In this document: positions 8,882 through 16,808 of the stretch, piece by piece | How positions within the stretch are numbered: the first letter of the stretch is position 1 | Layout of the letters: each line of letters starts with the position of its first letter | From: Mesorhizobium erdmanii USDA 3471 | GTDB lineage: Bacteria > Pseudomonadota > Alphaproteobacteria > Rhizobiales > Rhizobiaceae | Reading direction: 5' to 3' | Length of the DNA: 64,000 bases | Assembly: GCF_000472705.1 (NCBI RefSeq) | Contig: NZ_KI421454.1 | Span: forward strand, 147,227-211,226 | Made by a program: the position numbers and the translations under genes | The notes under the pieces: generated by a model | What the model was told of the DNA's origin: nothing | Database searches by the model: none | The model's input: only the letters and a program-made list of their open reading frames with translations

Positions 8882-9147
8882 GAGCGGTCTCCCTCGTCGG
8901 CTGAGCAGGAACCGCCCTTGTCATCGTCGGAGCCAGGTTCTGGCGGGCGGCCTTTCGACCAGTCGTCGAGTTCGTCGATGTGGTAGCGGACATAGCGGCC
9001 GTGCTTGCGGTATTTCGGGCCGCCGCCGGTCAGCCGCATCTTTTCCAGGGTGCGCTGGGACAGGCCGATATAGAAGGCAGCCTGCGCGGTGTTCAGAAAC
9101 GGACTGCCCTTCTTGGCGCGGGCCGCGCGGTCGTTTTCGTCGTCCAT
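8878..9147 (-). CDS. rdfS: RdfS-like excisionase (recombination directionality factor)
   Basis: An 89-residue protein with an AlpA/MerR-like helix-turn-helix: FLNTAQAAFYIGLSQRTLEK (residues ~17-36) followed by GGPKYRKHGRYVRYHIDELD. In Mesorhizobium ICEs RdfS drives excision with the integrase and is cotranscribed with traF and rlxS; the same gene order here is the main reason for the symbol. The acidic tail is low-complexity. The stop overlaps the traF start as ATGA. Confidence 0.75.
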   Translation of the reverse strand: MDDENDRAARAKKGSPFLNTAQAAFYIGLSQRTLEKMRLTGGGPKYRKHGRYVRYHIDELDDWSKGRPPEPGSDDDKGGSCSADEGDRS

Positions 9148-9310
9148 GATGGTCCTCGTTTCGCTTCGGACAAGCGACCGCGAGGATCGGCGAACGAGGT
9201 CGTCGTGGGGACGGGCGAAGAGTCGGGTGGGAGTTTTCGCCGCCCCTTCGGGCGAGCGTCGGCGGGAAACCCCCGCGCCGAGTTGCGGCGCGAGGGCTTG
9301 AGCCGGCCGG

Positions 9311-9634
9311 TCAGTCGGCCGGGTTCCAGATGACGGCGTAGGTGTCTTGATCGTCTTGGCCGGCGGCGCGGCCGAGATTGGCGTAGAGCTTGCGCGGACC
9401 GAACTCCGGTGCGGCGATGGACAAGCTCACATAGTCGTTGCCGGAAGTCTCCCCGGTTCGGATCCAGCCGGCGCCGACCTCCACGCCCTGCGTCAGCACC
9501 CGGAAGTCGGGATGGTTGTCGGCGGACTTGCTCCGATTGGGCACGATGTCGATGTCGGCGCGGACGCTGAGTGTCCTGAGCTGGCCTTTGTAGCTGCCGT
9601 TTTCCTGCTTGTTGACGTAACCGATCGCGGTCAT
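9311..9634 (-). CDS. DUF736-family protein
   Basis: The true start is the ATG at 9634, behind AGGAGACAG; the frame is open further upstream but without coding character. The 107-residue product begins MTAIGYVNKQENGSYKGQL and ends with DDQDTYAVIWNPAD, the standard ends of DUF736 proteins, which are abundant on rhizobial plasmids and ICEs close to transfer genes. The middle (ADNHPDFRVLTQGVEVGAGW) is also typical. No function is established. It precedes rdfS by ~160 bp and may be in the same operon. Confidence 0.85.
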   Translation of the reverse strand: MTAIGYVNKQENGSYKGQLRTLSVRADIDIVPNRSKSADNHPDFRVLTQGVEVGAGWIRTGETSGNDYVSLSIAAPEFGPRKLYANLGRAAGQDDQDTYAVIWNPAD

Positions 9635-10184
9635 TTTCCTGTCTCCTTTTGCTGTCGCCGGGGACCATTCCCCTGCGATGGCGGACCGTGATGGGCGCGT
9701 CCGGACCGCCCGAACCCGGCAGGGCCGCAGCGGCAGCGAAGGACCCGAGCGGGCAGCTTTTTTGAAGCGAAGCGCGCGCGAGGAAGCCGCGTCATGCGGC
9801 GGGGAAAAAAGCTGGTGGCGAGGGTTTCGGGCGGGCTGGAACCGCCCATAGGTCAATGAGCCAGCCGCAGGGGAATGGTCCTCAAGACGTGTGGGGACAG
9901 GTCGCGTGATCGGGTGAGCACAACAAGCGATCGGAACGCGTGCGGCGGGTTCCGCGCGCTCAACACCGTGCCGAATCGATAAATGTGCCCGTGCACCGGG
10001 AGCCCCAGCAGGCATCTCGGCGTGGTAATCGAGCACTGACAAGGGCGAGCTTTGGCGGCCGGATGTTGTTGCCGGAAGGGGGTCCAAGGGGCGGAACGTG
10101 CAGCCAACGCGCCCCGGAGAGGCGCCAACCCGCGGCTATCGACGAGCCGCCTCGGCATGGCGGACTCATTCGAGGGTAACAGCG
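9635..10184. other. GC-rich stretch without recognisable gene
   Basis: About 550 bp of GC-rich sequence upstream of the DUF736 gene. Open frames exist on the minus strand but show no conserved motif and consist of Arg/Ser/Pro-rich translation typical of shadow frames. It may hold the promoter of the DUF736-rdfS-rlxS unit; no clear -35/-10 pair was seen. Confidence 0.4.
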
Positions 10185-10420
10185 ACCGGGCCTTGGCCCA
10201 TTGATCGGCGGTCGGAAGCCGCCGCGTTTCGTGTGTTTTCGGTTGGGAACTTGGTCGAATCCGCGCCAGCAGGTTCCATTGGAGCGAAACCGATCGTCTC
10301 GGCGTGATCGAGGAATTCGACCACATTGATACCGATGGCCTTCGCGAGGTCCGCCTGGCTGAGACCAGACGCTTTTCTTTTATCGACGCGGACATACCCG
10401 GGTGATCGGCCAGCCGCCAT
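10185..10420 (-). pseudogene. Remnant related to the ParB-like gene plus an HTH scrap
   Basis: Bases ~10194-10250 closely match the 3' end of the ParB-like gene of this window (35700-35760) over about 50 bp, including the shared run AAGCCGCC-CGTTTCGTGT, but with indels that break the frame. The open frame above it (10166-10420) encodes GLSQADLAKAIGINVVEFLD, a helix-turn-helix-like segment, fused to frameshifted sequence. I read this as a decayed, rearranged piece of an ICE/plasmid operon. Confidence 0.45.
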
Positions 10421-11070
10421 CCGCCAAGGTTAGGTCGTTCCTAGCGGCGCGGCGGGCACGGCTGAGCCGCGTCCGAAGTCGACGAGGAAAGGGTATTGCT
10501 CCCCCGATTTCCGAAGAAGGCCACTGGTCGCAATTGCCCCTGTGGGCCGTGGCGATCTTTTGGTCGCGCTTGCGACATTCTTGTCAGCCTTCGGGACACA
10601 ACAATGTTTTCGGATAGGCGCGCACGAGGGGGCAAATCAAGGAATCTCAATCATGCAAACGCCGTGACGCCCAGCCGGACTCGATCCTCACGGCGTGGAG
10701 ACCGGCGCGCCGTGCTGAAGAGCTCGAAGGTGTCAAAGGCCTTCCTCGACAGGGGGAGCAGCAACAGCGCGATCGTAGGCGCGACGGCCGCGTCTTCGGA
10801 GATCGCAGCCTGCGCACGCAATTACACGCTAGAGACAAAGCCTTACGCGGTCGATGCCGGCGTGCGGCAATGCATCGGCTCGGCCCGTCCGGAACGGTTT
10901 TCGTCTTCCCTAGCCGGTGCGGAAGTTCTGACTACTCCGACAGTATAGCACCTTTGCGGTCCGGGTGACCAAGCGATTGTGCGGCGCGCGCCGTCTCGGT
11001 CAAGGCACGGCGCCCTGCTCAAGCCGACAGGGCTTCGGCAAAAGATAGTCCGATTCGGTGCCCCCAAATG
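10421..11070. other. Intergenic stretch without recognisable gene
   Basis: About 650 bp between two pseudogene regions. Small open frames on both strands carry no recognisable motif. It may contain more decayed sequence upstream of the rpoN remnant. Confidence 0.35.
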
Positions 11071-11073
11071 AAA

Positions 11074-11089
11074 TGGCATAGCGCTTGCT
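11074..11089 (+). promoter_or_regulatory. Candidate sigma-54 (-24/-12) promoter
   Basis: TGGCATAGCGCTTGCT has GG and GC separated by exactly 10 bp and a TTGCT -12 element, close to the consensus TGGCAC-N5-TTGC. It lies ~120 bp upstream of the rpoN remnant. Symbiotic rpoN copies in some rhizobia are themselves NifA/sigma-54 controlled, which would fit. No clear TGT-N10-ACA activator site was found upstream. Confidence 0.4.
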
Positions 11090-11209
11090 GTTATCCGTTA
11101 GAGCCCATCAAAGCACGTCGAAAGCGATGAACAGAACCCTGGCAAAAACGCGAAGTTCCATACCAGCGCCCAAGGAGACCGTGCACGTTTGCGCCGAACG
11201 TCCCCTCCA

Positions 11210-11705
11210 GACGTCCCTGCTCCGGTATCTGATTTGCGATGGCTGGTTCGAGACTGACGGAGCCGTGGCGCTCGCCCAATTGTCGCTTACCCGCCTCCGG
11301 CAGGAGGATGCCTTTTTGGAACACGGCGTCGACCAAGTGCGGCCTCTCGGTCTCAGGACTGTCGCCGACGCGATCAACGTGCATCAGGCGACGGTAAGCC
11401 GGGTGACGTCGAACACATACATGCAGACCCCCCGCGAAGTGTTCGAACTGAAGTATTTTTTCACCGTCGCGAGCGCGTCCTCCCAAGGTGGCGACGCGCG
11501 GTCCCCCCGAAGCTGTCCGCCATCGGATCATGGCGACAATCGCCGACGAATCGCAAGATGACGTGCTTTCCGACGACGACATCGTCGTCCGGCCCAAGGA
11601 AAGGGCGATCGATTTGCACGCCGCACCGTCACAAAAAATCGCGAAGCGATGAACATCCCCTCGTCCGTGCAATGCCGCAGGGAATGGCGCTTCTGGCGTT
11701 AATGC
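11210..11705 (+). pseudogene. rpoN: Remnant of rpoN (sigma-54), C-terminal part, frameshifted
   Basis: Reading frame one gives FLEHGVDQVRPLGLRTVADA followed by INVHQATVSRVTSNTYMQTP and FELKYFF, the sigma-54 DNA-binding region. After ~11475 the match moves to another frame (AVRHRIMATIADES, DVLSDDDIV) and then a third, ending with ARRTVTKNREAMNIPSS just before a stop at ~11705. The last is the RpoN box (usually ARRTVAKYRE) with two substitutions. No N-terminal activator-interaction region was found upstream. The gene cannot make a working sigma factor and is a decayed second rpoN copy. Confidence 0.75.
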
Positions 11706-11758
11706 GGGTCAACGCAGCCACCCGAGTTTACAGCACATCCAAACTGGAGACCCTGTTG

Positions 11759-12985
11759 ATGACCGAATCCGCTACGGGCTTCATGGACGGAGTTCTGCAT
11801 GACCCAGAACAGCCAGATCAACGGTCTGGTCCCGCATGGGGTGCAGTCATTTCGCTTGCCTTAGGCACCTTCGGGCTTGTGACGGCAGAGTTTCTGCCTG
11901 CCTCCGTGCTGACGCCGCTCGCACATGATCTCTCTATCACCGAGGGTGCAGTTGGACAGGCGCTGACAACGACCGCCATCGTGGGGGCGATCTCGGCGCC
12001 GACGATGGCCGTCATCACAAGGCCCCTGGACCGCAGGATTGTCATATGGGCGATGACGCTGCTGCTGATCCTGTCGAACGTTCTATCGGCCGTCGCGGGG
12101 TCGCTGCCGGTTCTCCTGGCCGCCCGCGTCGTGCTCGGCATAGCGCTCGGAGGGTTCTGGTCGATTTCGGCAGCGCTGGCGATGCGGCTCGTTCCAAGTC
12201 ACCTCCTGCGGCGCGCCATGTCGATCATCCTCACCGGCGTTACCGGCGCTACCGTTTGCGCGGCTCCAATCGGCGCCTATGTCGGCGACATCTGGGGATG
12301 GCGAACCGCCTTCATGATCGCTGCAGTCGTCGGCGCCGTTACGCTGGTAGTGCAACTCATAACCATTCCGAGGCTGCCTCCGATTGGAGTGACGAGCTTC
12401 CGCAGTCTGCTGGATGTGGCCAAGAATCCGATGATCAAAGTCGCGATCTTGGTCGTCCTGTTGGTCGCTTCCGGGCATTTCGCCAGCTTCACCTATATCC
12501 GCGCCTTCCTTGAGAAGTTTCCCGCGCTTGATATCGAGACGATCTCGCTCGTGTTGCTCGCCTTTGGCATCGGCGGCTTCTTCGGCAATTTGGCCGGCGC
12601 ATTCCTGGCCGAGCACAGCCTCAAGGCAGCCGCGGCGCTGCCGCCCCTGCTCATAGCGATGGCCACTGTCTCGCTGCTGACGCTGGGAGCATCGGCTTGG
12701 GCCACGGCGATTGCGGTTACCGTATGGGGCTTTGCCTTCGGCGCGGTGCCGGTGGGACTGCAGACATGGATGGTGCTGCACGCCGCTCCCGAACAGGCCG
12801 AAAGCGCCGGTGGGCTGATGGCCGCAACGTTCCAGGTGGCCATCGCAGCGGGCGCGATTTTCGGCGGACTGCTGATGGACAATGCCGGCGTCGCCAGTGC
12901 CCTTGCGTACAGCGCCGTTGCCTCGTTCCTCGCCGCCCTGACAGTGTTCTTGCTCGGCCCGAAGCGCGAACCTCAGACCACCTGA
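11759..12985 (+). CDS. MFS transporter, DHA1 (drug/metabolite efflux) type
   Basis: I place the start at ATG 11759, with GGAG ten bases upstream; the longer open frame above is the rpoN remnant. The 408-residue protein has about twelve hydrophobic segments. The first begins with ISLALGTFGLVTAEFLPASV, typical of the AraJ/NepI/YdhP group, and RVVLGIALGGFWSISAAL corresponds to the motif-C region of antiporters. These carriers export sugars, nucleosides or drugs against protons; the substrate cannot be told. It stands alone, so its control is unclear, although the sigma-54 motif upstream of the rpoN remnant could read into it. Confidence 0.82.
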   Translation: MTESATGFMDGVLHDPEQPDQRSGPAWGAVISLALGTFGLVTAEFLPASVLTPLAHDLSITEGAVGQALTTTAIVGAISAPTMAVITRPLDRRIVIWAMTLLLILSNVLSAVAGSLPVLLAARVVLGIALGGFWSISAALAMRLVPSHLLRRAMSIILTGVTGATVCAAPIGAYVGDIWGWRTAFMIAAVVGAVTLVVQLITIPRLPPIGVTSFRSLLDVAKNPMIKVAILVVLLVASGHFASFTYIRAFLEKFPALDIETISLVLLAFGIGGFFGNLAGAFLAEHSLKAAAALPPLLIAMATVSLLTLGASAWATAIAVTVWGFAFGAVPVGLQTWMVLHAAPEQAESAGGLMAATFQVAIAAGAIFGGLLMDNAGVASALAYSAVASFLAALTVFLLGPKREPQTT

Positions 12986-13586
12986 CAGAGAGGCCATCAG
13001 TGCAGCGCGGGAAAGATGCAATCATCAGCCGCGCTGTGCGATCCTACGCACGATTTTTGGCGGTTGCAGGCCTCGTCTCCGGGTGATCGGACGCTGTTGT
13101 CCGGTCGATTTCGACCGGCGGGGGCGTTTCGAATGATGGTGCCGACGAGAGAAACTAAGAGAGTGCCGAACCGGACCGCCTCGCCGTCGACCGCTCTGGC
13201 ACGGCGACAATGTCGCTGCAGTGTAGGTATAACCACCTGAATTTTGAAAGATCCTCCAACAGGCGAGAACACGCTACGTGGCCACACGGCCGCTGCTAAC
13301 CGTCAGAGCGTGCGGTCTATGCAGCTTTGTCTTGCGGCGAGCATCGGGCGGATCGCGCGCCTGATCTCTTACATGAAGCTCGGGGCCGAATATGCCCCGC
13401 GGCTTCTGATTCGGCCCGAAATAGTAGGATCGTTCGGCGATATCGTAGTTGTATTCACCAACTGTGATCCAGCCGCGATTGAACGTCGACAGACCCGCGC
13501 GGCGGCTTTCCAGCGGCGGAATCTCAAGCGCCGCCTGCCCTTGGTAAGGCGGCTTACCGGAATTCGGCAGGACGACGAGATGAGTT
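12986..13586. other. Intergenic stretch with a coding-like remnant on the minus strand
   Basis: No intact gene. On the minus strand from ~13617 down to ~13375 an open frame reads EREITHLVVLPNSGKPPYQG, then LSTFNRGWITVGEYNYDIAE and YYFGPNQKPRGIFGPEL. The composition looks like genuine protein, but I do not recognise the family and it has no start codon; it directly follows the nifQ-like scrap in a different frame. Confidence 0.4.
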
Positions 13587-13720
13587 ATCTCACGCTCAGG
13601 ATCCCCGCAATTCGGTGCGGCGCATGGCGAAAACCTTCAGCCTCGCACAGCTTGCGGTAAAAGTACTTCTTCCACTTCACGTTTTTGGTGTTGCCGGCTG
13701 CCAGCGTGGGGAAACACGTG
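13587..13720 (-). pseudogene. Remnant resembling the C-terminal part of NifQ
   Basis: The minus strand reads FPTLAAGNTKNVKWKKYFYR followed by KLCEAEGF. This resembles the segment of NifQ (molybdenum donation for FeMo-co) just before its cysteine cluster, which usually reads like FPxLAxxNxxxMxWKKFFYxxLC. A one-base shift then gives CAAPNCGD, like the first part of the C-x4-C-x2-C motif, after which the match is lost. No upstream NifQ part is present. Assignment rests on memory of the family and is moderate. Confidence 0.45.
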
Positions 13721-13832
13721 GCACGCGTCATGCAAAATCATCGAATGTGCGTCAGACCCAATTTTACACGCCGGTTCGCACCCGTATGAGGCGCTGAGTA
13801 AATCGAGACTAAGACCAGGAGTGCCCGCGACT

Positions 13833-14738
13833 TCACATGCGGGATGCCTCCTGCAACATTATCTGCCGCATCCAGATGCTTGCCGGATCACTGTTGTGAA
13901 GGGTGGGCCATTGGACGGCCTCGGTGAACGTGGGTAGTGGCCGCGGAAGTTCGATGATCCGCAGGGGAAAGGTTTTTTTGAAATGCTGAACCAGCCGGAA
14001 GGGCATGGTCGCTATACGAGCTGTGCCTGAGACCATCGGCGGAATCATGCTAAAGGCCTGCACGACGATCTCGACACGTCTCTTGAGACCATGCTCAAGC
14101 AAAAACTGTTCCTCGATGGAGGGCATCTGGGCACCGCCGACCCTGAACGCAATGTGCTTCATCGATACGTATCTCTCGAATGTAAGCTGCCGTGGCAACT
14201 CCTTGTTCGTGGGGCAGCCCACGCACACGAATGTCTCGTCGAACAGCGCCGCTCTTGGATGGGCGCTTGACATGAAAAATTCCGGAAGAATCAGAAAATC
14301 GACGTCACCGCGCCGGAGAAGCTCATCGGGGTCGTGGTCGAGCGGCCGCAATTCGAAGCTGACGGCGGGTGCTTCGCGTGCAACCCGCTCCACGACCTTT
14401 TCAAAAAACACGAGTGTGGCGAAATCGGAAAGAATGATCCTGAAGCGGCGATCGGATTGAGCCGGATTAAACGGATCCCAAGAAATAATCGAGCATTGGA
14501 TGTGCAAGAGTGCGCCACGAACTGCGGGAGCGAGTGTTTCCGCACGCGGGGTTAGAACACGTTCGCGGCCGCTCATCGTAAACAGTTCATCGTTGAAATA
14601 GTTGCGCAGCCGGGCGACGGCCGCGCTCATGGCCGGCTGACTAAGGTTGATGCTGCTTGCCGCCGCCGTGAGGTTGCGCGCGGTCAGCAGTGCGTCGAGC
14701 ACGACGAGAAGGTTCAGATCAAGGCCTTTGAAACGCAT
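13833..14738 (-). CDS. nodD: NodD1, LysR-type flavonoid-dependent activator
   Basis: NodD binds nod boxes and activates nod operons in response to plant flavonoids. The N-terminus MRFKGLDLNLLVVLDALLTA is diagnostic; the LysR helix-turn-helix follows (LTAAASSINLSQPAMSAAVA), then the effector domain. 301 residues is normal. It is very similar to the second copy at 16809-17753 but differs in patches, for example in the region after FERY, and ends slightly earlier. No nod box lies directly upstream; instead the 3' end of a nodA gene sits divergently at 14788-14937, so the original nodD-nod box-nodA unit seems partly deleted here. Confidence 0.95.
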   Translation of the reverse strand: MRFKGLDLNLLVVLDALLTARNLTAAASSINLSQPAMSAAVARLRNYFNDELFTMSGRERVLTPRAETLAPAVRGALLHIQCSIISWDPFNPAQSDRRFRIILSDFATLVFFEKVVERVAREAPAVSFELRPLDHDPDELLRRGDVDFLILPEFFMSSAHPRAALFDETFVCVGCPTNKELPRQLTFERYVSMKHIAFRVGGAQMPSIEEQFLLEHGLKRRVEIVVQAFSMIPPMVSGTARIATMPFRLVQHFKKTFPLRIIELPRPLPTFTEAVQWPTLHNSDPASIWMRQIMLQEASRM

Positions 14739-14787
14739 GCCTCATCTGTCCGTAACGTGGTTGTTTGTCATCGTGACCATTATGGGC

Positions 14788-14937
14788 GCTCGTTTACGGT
14801 CCCACTCAGAGGTGTTGTGTCCCGACCTGCCGCCCGCGCGCGTGGAGGACGTGCTCGTCGTAGTTATGGGGATAGCGCGGCCGATGAGCGAATGGCCGAC
14901 CGGTACAACAGTCGATCGGATAGGTCCGGAGCTATGA
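14788..14937 (+). pseudogene. nodA: nodA remnant, last ~50 codons
   Basis: The plus strand encodes CPDLPPARVEDVLVVVMGIA followed by RPMSEWPTGTTVDRIGPEL and a stop, matching the C-terminus of the intact NodA in this window (SMSEWPAGTLIDRNGPEL). There is no start or nod box; the 5' part of the gene is missing. It stands divergent to nodD1. Confidence 0.85.
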
Positions 14938-14972
14938 AACATGTCGATTACAGATGCGAATTTTTCACGTGG

Positions 14973-16094
14973 CTAATTGATTACATATTGAGATTTGAGC
15001 GGACTTGGGTGCGGCGGCGCTCCGACAACGATCCGCGACACATATCCGAGGTTGCGCGCAATACTGCGAATTGCCATCGCTATGACGACAATCGCCACTC
15101 CAAGCACAGTTGCGAAGGCGATTCTGGTCGTGAGATTCCAGACTTCTCCAAACTGTATCAAATCCATGAGGCGAAACACGGCACCCTGGACCAGGTAAAG
15201 CAGCAGCGTGCTTTGACCAAGCTGCACCGCGACAAAGCGAGCTACTCTAGTCGAATAGACAAGTCTCCAGCATTGGAACATAGACTGCATTGCTACCGCA
15301 GAAGCCGCCAAAGAGCCAGCGAACATCAGAAAAACTCGTTTAGCTGACTGTTCATCATGAATTAAAACGAGATTGTTGTAGGCATAAGTCTCCTTGCCCC
15401 ATCCGAGGAAGCATATGAAAGCCGCTATCGAAAATAAGACAACAAAAATCGATTTGTAACGCCAGATGACGCCATTCTGCCATCCGATCGGCTGGGCAAA
15501 CAGGAACCCTAAACAATAAAATGGGTAAGTGTATTTTAACAACGGGGTTATTGATAACGTGATGGGTGCGAATGCGACCGCAATTGCAGATGCGCTTATG
15601 ATCCATATCGATAGACGGTTGAAAGTTGTAAGAACTCTAATCAGAATGAACGAAATAAATGCCGCCCATATGAACCAATAGGTTCCAATAACTTCCGTCG
15701 GCAAATCCAACAATGTATCAGTCAAACTCTTTGTAGGAAAAATCACTGCGGACTTTAACGTCCAAATCAACGTACACCAAAAAAGCATTGGCAGTAGTAG
15801 CTGCATTGCCCGCTCACCGACACCTTGGGCGAACGATTTTCGCAAAATTGCCCCAGAAGAAAGATATCCGCTTATCGCCATAAAGAGAGGCATATGAAAC
15901 ATGTAGATCGACTTGAAATACGGCGACAGCCAGAAAGCGTCGGTGCCATGGTAGATTAAATATTGTAACAAGTGCCCAATTATCACCAAAGTAATGAGTA
16001 TACCTTTGGCGAAATCAAAGCTTAGGTCTCGGTTGTTTGTCCCTGCTGGGCACGAGCCGTGTCCCTTCGCTCCGGCTCTTATGTGATCAAGCAT
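14973..16094 (-). CDS. nolL: NodX/NolL-like O-acyltransferase (acyltransferase 3 family)
   Basis: An integral membrane protein of 373 residues with about ten hydrophobic segments. It begins with the acyltransferase-3 signature: DLSFDFAKGILITLVIIGHL and later IYMFHMPLFMAISGYLSSG. NolL and NodX, which O-acetylate the fucose or reducing-end sugar of Nod factors, belong to this family and have this length. It lies downstream of a nod box (16753-16799) with only a decayed nodA in between, so it should be NodD-controlled. Base composition is clearly lower in GC than nodD. NolL versus NodX cannot be decided from motifs; the symbol is tentative. Confidence 0.7.
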   Translation of the reverse strand: MLDHIRAGAKGHGSCPAGTNNRDLSFDFAKGILITLVIIGHLLQYLIYHGTDAFWLSPYFKSIYMFHMPLFMAISGYLSSGAILRKSFAQGVGERAMQLLLPMLFWCTLIWTLKSAVIFPTKSLTDTLLDLPTEVIGTYWFIWAAFISFILIRVLTTFNRLSIWIISASAIAVAFAPITLSITPLLKYTYPFYCLGFLFAQPIGWQNGVIWRYKSIFVVLFSIAAFICFLGWGKETYAYNNLVLIHDEQSAKRVFLMFAGSLAASAVAMQSMFQCWRLVYSTRVARFVAVQLGQSTLLLYLVQGAVFRLMDLIQFGEVWNLTTRIAFATVLGVAIVVIAMAIRSIARNLGYVSRIVVGAPPHPSPLKSQYVIN

Positions 16095-16281
16095 CAGACT
16101 CCAGCCTATCTGTTGCAGTTGCTACTTGCCGTTTCTGGGCACGGCGAGCGGGGTGCAAAGGATCGAAAATCACGCGGATCGCGGCGTGGTATGGAGGGCC
16201 GATTGGCTGCAACCGAGCGGACAAAGTCCCAGTGCCTGATCGCAAACCTCGAGCGCATTGGCGGTCGCGATCATGTGTGGC

Positions 16282-16720
16282 GATGCGAACGCCCGGCACT
16301 ATGGTCGTCTGGCCGTCTCTGCAGAACCTCTCAAGATGGTTTCGCAACGGGTGCCGAACCATGCCAAAAGCGAATGGAATGCCACGCTGCTGCAGCTCCG
16401 GCCGCATGATGCGGATAGAATGACTCATTCCGAGTCTCTCAAGATCCGGATGCATCCTGTACGATCCGAGTTCGCCTACCAAGAAATCAACCTCGCCAAC
16501 CGTGGAGAAATGGCGCAGCAGGTCCTAGTGAGCTGCTACGCCGTGCACATCAGAGCCGATTGCGCGAACCTTCGGCCCTGCACCGGCCCAGCTACAACCG
16601 CCTGAAAGCCCCTGTCGCCCATAGGCCTTTTGGAAGAAGGCGGAGAGTTCGACATGATCGGCTACTTACAAGTCATTTCCCAGCACACGCTGCAGAAGCA
16701 GTGGCGTGATCGGGCGCATG
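16282..16720 (-). pseudogene. nodA: nodA remnant, N-terminal three quarters, frameshifted
   Basis: Immediately after a nod box the minus strand reads in broken frames VELSAFFQKAYG, SWAGAGPKVRAIGSDVHGVA and FLVGELGSYRMHPDLERLGM through PFAFGMVRHPLRNHLERFCR and ends its match at PGVRI. This follows the intact NodA of the window from near the start to about residue 145. Stop codons and shifts interrupt it. The region now acts as a leader between the nod box and the acyltransferase gene. Confidence 0.85.
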
Positions 16721-16752
16721 TCAAGTGCGGTCATCTATGCAGCGCCCTGGAA

Positions 16753-16799
16753 GTTTGGTAAAATCGATTGTTTAGATCGCGAGCATCCACGCTATGGAT
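16753..16799 (-). promoter_or_regulatory. nod box upstream of nodA remnant and acyltransferase
   Basis: The 47-bp element reads on the minus strand ATCCATAGCGTGGATGCTCG followed by the downstream half with CAATCGATTTTACC. It matches the intact box before nodA at nearly every position. It lies between divergent nodD2 and the nodA remnant, the classic nodD-nod box-nodA geometry. Confidence 0.9.
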
Positions 16800-16808
16800 A
16801 AGTGAAAG

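Noticed and set aside
9635..10087. Upstream extension of the DUF736 frame
   Set aside because: DUF736 proteins begin at the MTAIG start, which has its own ribosome site; the extension lacks coding character.
12083..13021. 312-codon minus-strand open frame
   Set aside because: It mirrors the MFS gene and its translation has the low-complexity pattern of an antisense frame.
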